Positions 36,801 through 49,500 of a stretch of 64,000 nt of DNA are shown piece after piece. The position numbers and the translations under genes are program-made. The stretch comes from Triglochin maritima. Its lineage: Eukaryota > Streptophyta > Magnoliopsida > Alismatales > Juncaginaceae. The notes beneath the pieces were generated by a model, which saw nothing but the letters and a program-made list of their open reading frames with translations, made no database searches and was not told the DNA's origin. The stretch's first letter is position 1, and each line of letters begins with the position of its first letter. The DNA lies in the NCBI GenBank assembly GCA_963682175.1, contig OY821793.1:30518391-30582390 (forward strand), read 5' to 3'.

Positions 36801-37490
36801 AAATTTTTGTTCGATGGGTGTCATCGTAGAAAAAAAAGGTTGAAGATGTAACAAATGAGCAGCCGGACGTACTCCTCATCACCCACATATCTCGTAGCCA
36901 TCATCTGGGCAGAAAGTTGAGTGTTGTTCAGAATCTCCCCCCTGTCGGGTTGCGAGTTCCTTCGGATGCATCCTTACAGCCTTCCCATGTAATCTGAGCC
37001 CCAAAATTAGGACGTCTTCGGCTGTGAAGTGTACTACCCCAGAGTCGATTCTCAACCTCACCTCCTCGGGGTCATAGTGTTCCATGAACCAGTCGATAAT
37101 GTCATTATCGACAGGAACGTTGGAGAGGGTGATGAAGTGACCGAAAGGGGTAGCCCGGAAGACATCTTTCTCTGCGTCCTTCATCTTCCCAAAGACCTTC
37201 TCTATTGGGGTCCACGAACATTTGAAGGGCTTGAAGTAATGTGTAGAAGCCTAAGAAAACATCAACCGTATGAGAACATTCCTTTTTAAAGTATCGCAAT
37301 TCAATGTTACAGTTAAAACGACAAACTTGGTGCACCACCACCCCCGATGGAGAAGTTTGACGTGGAGAATCGATGTCGTCGACGGATATCTAGGGTTACG
37401 AAAAAGAACTCGAGTGATGAATCAGAGAAAAGTTGAGAAAGAAAATGTGAGAAAGATCAGAAACGATTTTGGTTTCTTTCGCAACTCGAT
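33815..37490 (-). pseudogene. ULP1-like (C48) cysteine peptidase gene with DUF1985-like N-terminal region, broken
   Basis: Read on the minus strand, the 5' part (about 37240-36610) encodes FRATPFGHFITLSNVPVDN, then VRLRIDSGVVHFTAEDV and LNQLHKYAWAEVVHEA, resembling the DUF1985-type module of plant transposon ULP1 proteins. A minisatellite-filled gap (36115-36600), an acidic/lysine-rich coiled-coil stretch (about 35750-34600) and a linker follow. The peptidase core lies at about 34260-33830: HWTLVVVND (His at about 34196, Asp at about 34162), then a Gln and GSNDCDVF with the catalytic Cys at 33962-33964. Three in-frame stops interrupt the core. ULP1 enzymes cleave SUMO from proteins. The Gly normally following the Cys is Asp here. 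Confidence 0.75.
36115..36620 (-). repeat. Third block of the 21-bp minisatellite, in the ULP1-like gene
   Basis: Units such as GAACAAACATAACTTAAAAA on the plus strand, about 24 copies with a 21-base period. Opposite orientation to the blocks in the transposase half, but the same orientation relative to its own gene. Confidence 0.8.
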
Positions 37491-37681
37491 ATGTGAACAG
37501 ACGTCGATATGATGTCCTTTCTCGGTCTTATCGATGCGTCAGAAACGGAACCGTCGCACGAAAACCACAAATGTTTTTCCATTTTCCGAAAAAACGTACA
37601 TTTTACTTTTGGGTGACTGAACAACTGACTAGATGCCACATCAGCCGCGTTCGGGACGCACGCGGCCGTATACAAAGACTC

Positions 37682-38501
37682 TTCTCTATAGCTGATGCAT
37701 CACGTGGCCTCACTTTTCCTTTATCTACGTCACTCCTCCCCATCATTCCATTTTCAAATACTTGTTTATTTCAATTTTCCGGACTTGCATTTACATCAAT
37801 GCAAACTACTGCTCTTCAACTCACAGTCTTGTTGCCAAAAACAATCAAAAATAAATTATTTACAAAAAAAACACCCGTTGCAAACCAACCATTCCTATTT
37901 CCTAATGTGTATGCCATATAACATTGTGTCGGCAACATGCCTAATGGATTCTAAGCAATACCAAAACTACGCTTATGCCCAGCATCTTATCATCACATCA
38001 AATGAATAATACATTTCATCTAATGTCTTTCATCTCTACACAACAAGAATCCCCCAATCCAAACCCCTTAAAAACATATCATACCAAAATGTTACGGTCT
38101 AATTATGAAAGACAATCCGATCACTGCCACAACTGATATTATTCATCACAAAACCAAGCCGGAGAGAAAGAGCAAGGGAAAATAGACAATCAAAGCAATA
38201 ATTTTCGTTAACATGGGAAACCCCCCCATGAAATCTAGCGCAACTTGACTTCCATTATACATTATTTAAGGTGTCAAAATCACTAAAAACAACTCAGATG
38301 CCAAAGAAATGAGACAAATTTTCAACTAGCAAGGTCTTTCCCAGTGCACGTAACAAAATATAACCAGCTGTTAAAATACAACTCATGCTTTAAACCACTG
38401 GATTATTCAGGACTGACCGATCTTCTTTCTCACTCGTAAACGATCTTCAAACAACAGGACACCATTCTCACATGTGGATCGGATTGCTATAAATCATGTC
38501 C
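37682..38501. other. Spacer and GRIM-19 3' UTR
   Basis: Sequence between the right end of MULE G and the GRIM-19 stop codon. No gene or repeat recognised. Confidence 0.5.
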
Positions 38502-40217
38502 TCACCACACATCAGGGCGTAGCTCTGCGGTTGCTGGTGGCATCCATCGGCCAGAGTTGTAAACACTTTCTCCAACTTTCCACCCAGGAACATCCTTCAT
38601 TATCCTGGCCTCCTCCTCCAGATACTTTCTCCATTCTTTCACAAACCTAAACAGACCACATCATAAATTAATTATGAATACTAATTCATTAAAAATAAAA
38701 AGAATGAAGGATTGAAAGCCTTGTCGTTAACAAGAATTACCTTTCATCCTCCTCGGCTTGAATCATGGGGAGAATTGCACGACGAGCAGCATATTTCTCT
38801 TCCTTTAGAGCCCTGTAGATTCAAGACACTATTTGCCTATGTTATCAAAGACATTAGGAAACACATATATGATCACATAAGAGGTGAAAAAATAACAATA
38901 GAAGTTCGTATGACGGCCCAAACAAATTAATCTTCAAGTACTGAATTATGTTGAGTGACTGGAGAAGCAAAACAACTTGCATCATTCATTCATTCTTATT
39001 AGAAAGATTGCATGGCGTATGGAACAAGACTACATGTTGATCGTATTTTCAACCATACTTGCTGCTAGGTACTAGCATGTGTACCTAATTTACAAGACAA
39101 AGAGCACTTTCACACAAAGCTATTATTGCCCAGGTCTGTCAATTTTAAGGTCACTTATGAATTTTGATTTGGAATGCTTCCACTCAACCAGAAAGCATAA
39201 TGTAAAAACAACAAGCATGCACTCCAAAAAATTCTCCTTTCCGTCCATGAAAGTAAAAGCAATTTAAATCAATTATTTATAAATAGCCAAGTCAAGCTAA
39301 TTGTACAAGAAAACTCACCATAACTGGTGCTAATTCTTGCAAGGTGAAATAATTTACAACATACTACCCCAACGTACATGGACTATCAAGAAACATGGGC
39401 ACACAGAAACACCACTTTTTTATTTAAAAAAAGAAGATTCACATACCACATGATCAATAACAAAAGATCAAACACAATAATAATAAAAAGTATAAATTCA
39501 GGTTAGATTGGTGCTAGGATTAGGAAAACAATTAGAACTAAGAAATGAGTGAGTTCCTCCAAAGAAGAATATTAACACACCAAAGGGATGAGATGGTTGT
39601 CTCTTGGCAAAGATCAGTAATGAAACTCATCAAATATGTTTAATGGTTAGATAGCAAGAGAAAAGGAGAACAAAACTTATGCCTCTTGATCCAAGTTATT
39701 ATTTTGTAAATAAAAAGGTAACATTGATTTGATGTCCACTTAGTTGGTAACACCTTCCTTCCTTCCTTCCTTAAGTTTAGAAAAGAAGATTTATTCCGTG
39801 ACATAGGAAATCCTAATAATTGTTGTGGAAGTACTAGTTAGTAGTTACGGGCAACAGCAGCTAGCTATTAACCAGTTCTCATATAACAATGTTAGTAACA
39901 AAAGTCGAAAGGTGGCGGTAAGAGATTAGGAAAGGGTTAGCCAGCCTAGGCTAGGCGGTTAGAAGAAGAGAAAGAGAAAGGGAAAGGGAAAGGGAAAGGA
40001 ACCTGCGGATCTTGTTACCCTTTCCGACCTCGTACATTCCCCAGGAGAAGGCACCGAAGGCGGTGAGGAAGATGGCCATGGCGCTCGGCCCCTTGGAAGG
40101 GATCCGCCTCGCGTACCGGACCGGAGGGAATCCACCGGGCGGGGGTCCATCCTGGAGGATCGGCATCTCCTTCACGCTCACCATTCCTGGCTTCTTCCGT
40201 ATCATTGACTCCGTCAT
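38502..40217 (-). CDS. NDUFA13: NADH dehydrogenase 1 alpha subcomplex subunit 13 (GRIM-19)
   Basis: Three exons give exactly 143 residues, the usual plant length: 40217-40003, 38812-38741, 38646-38502, all GT-AG. GRIM-19 is an accessory subunit of mitochondrial complex I in the inner membrane. The protein starts [12 protein letters not shown]; an upstream in-frame codon at 40238 is not preferred, as the family starts at MTE. It contains [20 protein letters not shown] (21-40), one transmembrane helix at about 45-64 ([17 protein letters not shown]), a charged region ([20 protein letters not shown]), and the conserved end [19 protein letters not shown] purine tract (GAAAGG repeats, 39966-40000) sits directly against the intron 1 donor site. 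Confidence 0.96.
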
Positions 40218-41263
40218 CTTCCCGACGACCAACCCCACCCGATCCTATTCCGACTACGCTGCCCTGTCCGGCCTGCCTACAAACACAAATCCCACAAGAC
40301 TCTTACCCTTGTTGGTCCGTCGTTCGTTCCCCACCCCCGAAGATCAAGATGGGTTGGACCTGGACCTGGAACTCGGCCCAATTCGCTGATGTCCATCCAA
40401 TCTTTTAAAGTTTACGGCCCATGGGTTGGTTTGGTTGGTTGCTTCCATAACTTATTTTCCTTTTATTTAATATGCCATCCGTCAGGTCTGCTTTCTAAAC
40501 AATTATTCTTCCTCTAAACTCTTCGTCTGATTTTTTTCATATTATTTTTCTTCATGATTTAAGTTGTTGACTAATTTTGTTTCTAACAAAAGAAAAAATC
40601 ACATTGATTTTCCTTCTATGATTAAGACGTGCAGTCATATTGAAATCAACGACATTGGGTGCATCCAAATGTCCCTGACGTGGGGGAACTGGGGAGTAGG
40701 GGTGATGGATTTGAAATCGGGATGCCAACTAGCCTCGTCTGGGTAGAGATTGCAAATCGGATTTTGGTGGCAAGAGTTGGGGTTCGATCGAGGAAGAATG
40801 GACTTAGGGGAAAATGTGGGGTTTAGCCGAATTAGGGTGATTTTGATGTTGGGTCGAGTCTAATTTTCTGTCAAGTTTGGGTGATTTCGACTCAGGTTCA
40901 ACTTAAATGTCCCGGACAATCATTGTGTGTATTAAGCTTAATAACCCAAACTTAACTAACCATCTTACAATTAAGTGAACGACGTTGACGGAGTGCACAC
41001 AACATTTTTCATTTGTTAGCCCACAAACGACCTATAGGGTATGCAAGCAATATGTAGTGAAATGTAGGTGCACCCAAGTGAATAGTGAAAATACAGGAGT
41101 ATTTTAACAATCGTATACTTTTTGAGATCTACCCAAGCAAATCAAAAGATCAGGTGTGTGGGCGCGATGAACAACCGTATTCGCCTCGAGCCCAAGATGG
41201 GAGTAAAGTAATTCTCTTACTTACTTTGTTAGAAACAACCCCCCCCCCCCCCCCCCCCCCCTA
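40218..41263. other. GRIM-19 upstream region ending in a 23-C homopolymer
   Basis: No gene recognised. A run of 23 cytosines (41239-41261) directly abuts the left end of MULE D. Confidence 0.55.
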
Positions 41264-41415
41264 GGGCTACTATTCGTCGCCGGAAAAATACTTAAATCGC
41301 CCAAAAAATGACATTTTTGCCCTTAACAAATCAATTAATACACACTTCGTCCCGTATCTTTAAACAAGGTGTTTGACTCAGTTTTACTCACATTCCTAGT
41401 ACCAACACCGCGAAA

Positions 41416-44150
41416 ATGTCTGGAGAATCACCTGAATCCGGCGAGGTAACGGGGGCGGAATTTTTTTCCCGACTCGGACGTCTGGCTAAGCCGCCTCCAC
41501 CTAGGTGGAGGCGGCTTAGCCAGACGCCTTTTTTTAAATTTTCTGTTAAATTAAAATTTTTCAGGTTCCGTTGCAAGATTTCGGTGGTAATGGAGTAATT
41601 TACAGTGAGCTTGTAAATGAGCGAAACAAGTTGCAATATGAACCAATTTTTTTTGGTTATATCATCATACAGACCAAAAGGAGATAACCGGATGGATTGT
41701 TACCTGAGATGTGATCGCATACGTGAAATGAGTTCTCGTGATACGAGTATTGCACTGCGAAAGAATACAAAAAGAAAAAGATTACGGTTGTCGGTTTTTG
41801 GTAAAAGTGGTGAAGCGACGGGATCGTGATGGATGAGTCATTGTTTCTAGTAGCATCTATGAGCATCACAATCACCCACTTGCAGTTTATTCAGAGGGTC
41901 ACCGACAGATCAGCGGACTTAGTGTTGGGGCAAAGCAAATTGTTCGTGATATGACAGAGGCACAAGCAAGACCACGTAACATTTTGTTGGCAGTAAAGGA
42001 GAAATTCCCGGACGATAATCCCAATCAAATACACATTTATAACTTCAGAGAGTACATGAGGAGGACGAAATCTGAAGACAGGAATTTCGCGCAGCAGTTT
42101 CTCAAGGAGGCAGTGCAACATAAGTATTTGCATTTGATTGTGGCAGATGAAGAAACTAATGTCCCCACTCACGCATTTTTGCCACATCCGACTTCAGTTC
42201 AGTTGTTGCGTACATAACCATTCGTAATCTGCATGAATTCGACGTATAAGACGAACAAGTAGAAGATGCCTTTGTTTGAGATGGTTGTGGTTACTCCAAC
42301 AAACATGAATTTTCTCGTTGGATGTGCGATTTTGCAGGATGAGGCCGAGTCTAGTTATCGGTGGGTGTTGGAGATGTTGTGAGATCTGTTATTGAATATT
42401 GTTAGCCCGACTGCAATAATAACGGACCGAGAGATGGGTCTGATGCGACCAGTGGCAGAGTTTTTTCCTGAGTCTGCTCATTTACTATGCACTTGACATA
42501 TCAACAAAGATGTGTACAACTACGCATACCACATATTCGGAAAGGACAAGCAGCTTGTAGAGAGTTTTAGGCATGGAAGGTGGAGGAGAGTCATGCTTTC
42601 TGATTCACAGACGGATTATGATAGAGCAGTCCGTAATCTGAAAGATTCTTACAAGTCCTGGCCAGTGCTGACGGAGTATGTGGAAGACACGTGGTTGGCG
42701 CATAAGGAAAAAATTGTGTTGAATTGGACGAATAAAGTTTTTCATTTCGGCAACACTACGAACTGCAAGGTGGAAAGTGCACATTCGGCTCTGAAAGAGT
42801 GGATCACTACATCGGCTGCCGCTCTCGACACTCTTTTCGACCGCGTGAACCCGGCTATTGAAATGCAGCTGACGAATATTTAGAACTTTCTTGAAGATTC
42901 GAGACGTCGAATTGTGATAAACTACATAGGTCCTTTGTTTTAGCATATAAATGACCGAGTTTCGCATCACTGCTTGTCGTTATTGACTCAGGAGTTGAAG
43001 AGAATGCAGGACTTAAGTGATGAAGTTGAATATCGTTGTGGGTGTGCTTTACTGACAATACATGAGATTCCTTGTGCATGTACCATGTACGAGTGTTTGC
43101 GTCAGGTGATGGAATTTATTTAGAGCATATTTATTCATTCTGGAAAACACTTGTCATTGGAGAAGGAGTCCAGATGTCAGAGTTTATGGCTCAGTCAGCA
43201 CAAGACGTCGAGCATTTTCGGAAGCTTGTTGATGAGATTTCGGAGAGCGACCCTGCAGTAATTCGTAGTGCCTCCCGTATTTTATACGAACAGTTACACC
43301 CCAATCAATCGAACTATGGAGAACCCGCAGAAAATATTAAGGTAGGAGGTCAACCTAGGGGAAAGTCGACACGTCGGGACCCAAGTGCCTTCGAGTATGT
43401 TGAGCGAGGTCGTGGTCGGTCTGGCAGTAGTGGGAGCAGGGGTCGTGGTCGGTCTTCCAATTCGTCTCGATCGTCCGTGAACATGGGCACAAGATCTTCT
43501 GGTATGACGATATCTTTGTTGTTATTTAATATATATTAGTAATCTAGATAAGGTTGATTATATTATCTCCTAATTTTGTTGTTTTAATGAATTGTTATTT
43601 ACATATCTTACAGTGTCTGGACGGATTGACGTGAACAACTTCCCATATGTTGATAGACTGTCAGGAATCATTTTACCATTTCTGGAAAGGTGGAATGACG
43701 TACGTGCTGATGACAACTGTGGATTTCGATGTGTTGCCGATGTCTTCCATGTTGGTCAAGAGAACTGGTCGTACGCCCGTCGTGCAATTTCTAATGAGAT
43801 AGGTGCATATCCTATATATGAGAGGGTCTTTTTCGACAATGTGGGAGAGGCTCGTCAACGAATTGATTGGGGCGGGGGAGTTTATGGTGAGGATCATTAT
43901 ATGGAGGTTTGGGCCAACTTGTTTCTTATTGCTAATTTTTACAAGTGTGCGGTCATGTATTTCGCAATGGGAACGGATGGTTCGTTGTTCCCGTGTCTTA
44001 CTGTGCTACCTTGGGAGAGTCCGTCTGCCATGACGAGGCCTGTCAGAGAGTTGGTCATTGCTCATTTAGGGAGTTACAAACATTTTATTCGTTTGAATTA
44101 GCTGATAATTTCTCAGTACCTCCTATAGCGACCTTATGGTATCAAATGTG
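41416..44150 (+). pseudogene. MULE transposase fused to an OTU domain (element D)
   Basis: Exon 1 (41416-41445, MSGESPESGE), exon 2 (41575-43501) and an OTU exon (43614 onward) correspond one-to-one to element E. The transposase part has a FAR1-like N-terminal region (RMDCYLRCDR), TDREM with the second catalytic Asp, and KVESAHSALKEW with the catalytic Glu. Frameshifts near 41800, a TGA in the Trp codon of the CT-W-HI motif (42494-42496) and other stops break it. An Arg/Gly/Ser-rich linker (RGRGRSGSSGSRGRGRSS) joins to the OTU domain, whose catalytic motif is ADDNCGFRC. A frameshift at 44099 ends the OTU frame early compared with E. Confidence 0.8.
41479..41526. repeat. Perfect 48-bp palindrome in the first intron of the D transposase gene
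   Basis: The sequence is identical to its reverse complement over 48 bases, centred on CCTAGG between 41502 and 41503. The arms contain CGTCTGGCTAAGCCGCC. Confidence 0.95.
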
Positions 44151-44197
44151 AGATGAGCCCACATGAAATAAACATGAATGATATATACATTATATAC

Positions 44198-46101
44198 CTG
44201 TGATGCAGTTATCTGATCTAGCCGTCTATGAATAGAAAGAAGTCGACCCTCGCTCTTATCCTCGGCTCGGACATCCCACATACGCGAACGAGAATGACCA
44301 CGCTCAATAATCTTCCACCCTCCGATGTGGGCGGAAAACAGGAAAATACTCATAGATCCAAGCATGCAGTAATGTAAGACAACCAGTAATCCCAGAACAA
44401 TCAGCACGCTAGATATACCCAGCTGGCGATACAGATATGCCAACGTCGCCGACCCCCATAAGTACTGACCAATGGTATCTGGGTCCCTCGCCTCCAGTAG
44501 GTCGCGCAGTCTGACTCTGGAACCGCTCTTGTCGACAAACAAGACGCAGCCTAGCAGTAAGAAGAGGTAAGCAGTCATCTGCGTATCCTCAGTCCGTGGT
44601 GGTCGCACCCGTCTGCAACATTCGTCCACGACATCGATACTAACACCGCCGCCACTCCAAAATGATCTATCCCGCCCAAGACCCTCCGGGCTGACACCCA
44701 ACAACTCAGATACATATAACTTCAGCTCAGATGTTGGCTCCTGCGCACTGACCATATGACCCACAACAGGAATGTGCAGAATCTGAAAGACGTCATGCAA
44801 CATAATCGTCATCTCTCCGAACGGCAAGTGAAAAGTGTTGGTGTCAGGCTGCCACCGCTCCACGAAAGCCGAAATCAACGACATGTCGATGCAGGAAAAC
44901 ATGTTGTACGGCAAGTGACCCAATCCACTGTCAACCACAGTCACCGTCATATCATCAGTCATCACTGGACGCCATGCCTGCAATGTCGTACAGGCTCTGT
45001 GCCGATTATGGCACTTCAAAACCTTCAAATCCTCGCCATCCCAGATGCGTCTGGCGATGTGGCCTCCGAAACTCAGAATGACGCTGCCATCTACAGGACC
45101 ACCAGGCATAATACCCGTGACGATCCAAGAGTCGTCCTCACCCCTCTTCTTCTTCTTCTTCTAAGCTCGGGCGTCTGTAGTGCACAAACTCGAATCACCG
45201 GTCACAAACCGGCCACCTCGATCCTTCCTAATGATCCACTCAGCCGAAGGACCACAATGTCGCCCTCGTCCTCGACCAGACTGATGTATCGCCTCCTCCT
45301 GTGGCCCAAAGTCATACCGATCCCCATCGTCACTCTCGTCGTGACTCCTGAACTCATCTGAATCATCCTCATCGTCGAAAGAATCCCCAGGTGTCTGACG
45401 ACGACGTAACATATATCTCTCTCTCTCCTAACTGAAGCAGAAATACCCCGTGTACGTGGATGACGAGGACCTGACTCGTCTGCTACACTACGTACCGCGC
45501 GTAAGGGAATTGATTTCCCTTTTCCTCCACGGTAACCCGATGACTATTAATTCAATTTTAAAAATAAAATTTTATTAATGGATTTACTAAAATAATTAAA
45601 CTAATTATTAACTTAATAATCGATTTATTTAGCAATTATCACAATTAATCAATAATCATTTACTAAAATCGTACACAACTAATAACTAACATAATAATCA
45701 ATTTATTTAGTGATTATCACAACTTTTAATCAATAATGCATTACTAAAATTAATTATTAACTTAATAATCGATTTATTTATTAAATATCATAATTTATAA
45801 TCAATAAAGGATTTACTAAACTAATTTAACTCATTATTAACATAATATTCAATTTATTTTAAATTTATCACAATTTATAATCAATTTAAATAAATTCAAA
45901 AAAAAAAATTTCGGGGCGTTTACGAGAGACGCCTGCCGTACGTGGGAGGCGTCTCCCGCAGACGTCTAGGCCAATGTTCGAACGTCTGTGGGAGACGCTC
46001 GACACAATTTATTTTTAAAATTAATTAAAATAAACAAGGCAATTTACCAGATGTGAGTAGTCTGGAGTGTCCGCTGATTTTTTTCTTGGCCTCCGAGACA
46101 T
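44198..46101 (-). pseudogene. Plant mobile domain (PMD) gene of element D, truncated
   Basis: Exon 1 (46101-46048, MSRRPRKKSA) and a large exon 2 (45543-44198) match the intact gene in E. Exon 2 contains HIARRIWDGEDLKVLKCHNR and FVERWQPDTNTFHLPFGEM, typical of the transposon PMD. An in-frame TAG (CAG in E) occurs at about 45160-45162. A one-base deletion near 44410 and a compensating change about 90 bases later shift the frame and restore it. The two last exons present in E are missing; the gene runs straight into the OTU 3' end. Confidence 0.82.
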
Positions 46102-46543
46102 TATATCTGGTGAATAGAAGAGTAATATGAAGAGAAAGTTGTGTTAAAAGAGTGAAACGAAGAGTTATATAAGTGGAAACGGTAGAAAGGTAAAATAGTA
46201 ATATGCGACGATCAAGAAGCGAAGACATTTCAGAAAAAAAAATCGCATCATTTTTATCGTTTCTTCTGCGGCAAGGTTGTGTGTGGTGTTAAGACTTGAG
46301 AGCAAATTCGGGTCGCTCTCTCTCTCTCTCTCTCTCTCTACCAATAAGGCAAGGCAACAACCCATTCTCTTCGTCGTCGTCGTCGTCGTGTGCGGATTTG
46401 GTGATCAATTGAAGGGTATTTTTTTGTTTTGGATTTTTTGGCGATTGATCAAACAAGGCTGACAGGACAGCCAACCCTAATTCCTAATTCAAATCCAGTC
46501 GACCAAACCTGCTCTTAACTTTGGGTAGTAAGTTGGTTGGTGG

Positions 46544-49500
46544 ATGATGAACATCAGCCGGCCTTCCGTCCACCCTATCGAGGTGCCGCCTCCTTCGGCC
46601 ACTGAAGCAGCAGCTCCTGCCGATGGACCTCCTCCTCCTCCTCCTGCTGCTGCCGCCGCCGCCGGAGTAGGTGATGAAGACGAAAACAACAATAACGTCA
46701 ACATACCATGGATGAAGGACATCCAGGGCATGCCGGGAACCCTAGGCGGCCTTCTCCTCCGCTCCTTCCAGTTCTTCTTCGCCGTCGCAGCCCTCTGCGT
46801 CATGGTCACCACCAACGATTTCACCTCCGTCACTGCCTTCTGGTACGGTACCCCCACTCTCTTCCCTTCCATCTCCCACCAAAAAATCACTCAGTCCAAC
46901 TTCCTCCCTCAAAATGGCCATCCAAAATTACTTCCATCACTCATGAAAATAAAATATTGCAATCATCCGTATACTATTTCCGTTTTCTATGTTCTATTAT
47001 GAAGCTAACTAGGTGCTGTGCTGTAACTTGTCCCCTCGTACAATACAACCAACGAGAGACTTCCCTATTTCTCCCAATCTTGATCACTTGTTTGTTTCAA
47101 TTTCAAACCCGTTAAATCTTACACACCATTATATTTTGTCTTCAAGTTATCTTGTAGCTGTTGTCATCTTACAAAGTTCATGGAGTCTATCTTTAGCTGC
47201 TCTCGATATCTATGCTCTTCTAGTTGGACGTTCCCTACACAATCCTCGGGTTGTTTGCTTATTTACAATTGGTGATGGGGTAAGCATTTTCATTTTCTCT
47301 TCTTTTCTTATGAATTAATCAATGATGCTTGGCGTTTTCTACTCATCACTATTTTTGCCTTCTACATTTCATATTTGTAGTTGCCTTCTACGTTTGACAT
47401 ATGAATTAGATTATGTTCTTTTTCTCTCACTCATTCATCAGTGATAACTTAGAGCAAAGAATACCAAAATTCATGTGACATTTAAAAGTTAAATGCTTCT
47501 TAAAATTTTCTTTCCCCTTTAATTAGATATATCTATAGAAGCATTATTTTTTAGGAAACACTTTATTGAGTGACTTGTTAGGCTGGTCTCGTTTGTAACT
47601 TTATTTGCCTACATGGAACTTGCCTTAGCCTCTTGGTTTGTCAAGTTTGTAAACCTTGAAGTTATCCCTCCCTAAATGAGATTTCACCTTTTTTTGTATA
47701 AAAAGAAAACCTTCGTTGGATAAATTAGTGAAGATCAATTTGTGTAAAACTATAACAACATGACATCAACATTGTTAGTGCAACCCTAGGTATTGAAACC
47801 ATGGTTGACGGTTAGTAACTTAGTATAAACTAGCTTGACTTATTCAGACTCTAAATTCTAAATCCTTACAAGTTTGCATTTCCACTACTACGATAAGAAA
47901 CCAAATAATCACAAAGTCTTCAAGGTCATGATCATGTGTTTATTTTAATGAACTGTAAAGGAAGTAATCGCTAAAACTTAAACGAAGTTACTACTTTAAC
48001 AAAACAAGAAATCTAAACATTGAAAATTAAACCCTACAATTACATCGACATTTTACTTTTCTAAGATAAAACATGCAACTAGCCTAGCTACCGGTGTAAC
48101 AAAGCACATGGTAAAGTGGAGGAACTTTAGGTCTTCGACAACGTTCAGAACAAAAAAAACCTTGAGATCATTGACTGCGACCTACTAGCTAGGATTTGTA
48201 TATTGCATTAAGGAATTGATTACAAGAGCTACATCATATGCATATGCTCTCCCAATGTCTTTTTAACCTTGTATATTGCATTAAGGAATTCATTACAAAA
48301 GGTACATCGCATGCATATACTCTCCCAATGTCTTTTTTAACCTTGCACAACTTGCAAAAGAACCATAAAAAAATGGCATATCACCTTTGAAATGAGACTT
48401 ACAACTTTACCTTTAAGGAGAGACACAACATGACGTCTTTCACCCTACATTGTTGTCATATCACCCATACACTTGAAGACAATATTTGCGTCCCAAGGTG
48501 TGAACTTTCTATCGTCTCGATCACACCTTCAAACTCATTAATCAATGTTCAAGAATTGCATATGAGACCCTGTGTGACCTTGTGCGCCAGTGTCTCATAT
48601 GTGGGCGCACAATTGTAATTTTTTTAAATTTTTAAATGAGAAAAATATCAAATAATTGTTTATTTTTGGGGAAAATCAGAAACAAATAAGGGAAAAAATT
48701 AGGAATTATATATATAATACGTAAGGTGATTTGACTTCGACAAGATATTTAGTTCCTCGACGGCATTGCCTCATCGGAAGTTCCGTCTACCCACTAAACC
48801 ACTAGGTATATTTTCATTGAATAACTTTTAAGTATTACATTTACAAGATACACCTAGTACAACTGTACTACTGAACAACTGTAAAAGCATAACACTAATT
48901 TTGTAACACAAGTAGTATGCACTAGGTAGTAATTGTGACCTTAGTCTATAGGGAAACAATTTGGTTCTTAACCCACTAAGGTCATCTTCTATGTTGTCGG
49001 AATTTTCTGAGTCAATGAGATTCAATGATTAGGGGTGAGCAAAATTCGGGTCAGACCGAATTTTCAGACTGACCCGACTTGATCGGTCTGGACCAAACCA
49101 AACTGATTTTTTTCGGTCCGGTCTTCGGTATGGTCCCGGACCGAACCCATGTTTCGTGAGTAAAATTCGGATTTCGGACCGAACCGGACTGACCCGAATT
49201 TTTTCGGTCTGGTCTTCGGTCCGTTAGATACCGAAATTCGGGTTTCGGTCCGGTCCCAGACCGAAGCTCACCCCTACTCATGATAGCTCCATCTTCCTCT
49301 GTTTCCTCATCATCTGTATCCGCAAATTCCTCATCTATGTCTCGAACCACCACCGTTGATGAAGTAGTTGTTTCATGGTGATTTCTGAAGTTGAAGTTCT
49401 CCTCCATGGCTCCATAGCAGTTCGTAGAATTTTGGAGATCGATGTTGTTGCACGACGCAATTTCCATCGTGATGGACCAAAAGTAACCTCTTCGACATCC

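Larger units (their letters stand above)
29318..37681. mobile_element. MULE G: FAR1-type transposase plus ULP1-like gene, decayed
   Basis: The right end read inward starts GAGTCTTTGTATACGGCCGC, matching the ends of B1, B2 and C. The left end is less clear: a stretch beginning GAGAAAATG at about 29318 with CCGGGACGCAC aligns to the right-hand end of B1. Target duplication is not convincing (only TTCTC is shared). Inside are a transposase pseudogene (+), a convergent ULP1-like pseudogene (-) and three blocks of a 21-bp minisatellite. This is the architecture of ULP1-carrying Kaonashi-type MULEs. Confidence 0.7.
41264..46220. mobile_element. MULE D: transposase-OTU and PMD genes, both broken
   Basis: The left end (GGGCTACTATTCGTCGCCGG) is nearly identical to the left end of fragment F and similar to that of E. 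The right end is decayed; the region about 46170-46220 (TCGTCGCAT on the minus strand) is the best match. Inner order is the same as in E: short first exon, palindromic intron, transposase and OTU exons (+), then a PMD gene (-) starting near the right end. It lies between GRIM-19 and CASPL5, ending about 320 bp before the CASPL5 start. Confidence 0.8.

Noticed and set aside
29340..37690. A clean 9-bp target duplication for MULE G
   Set aside because: Only five bases (TTCTC) agree between the two flanks, so I report the element with approximate left boundary instead.
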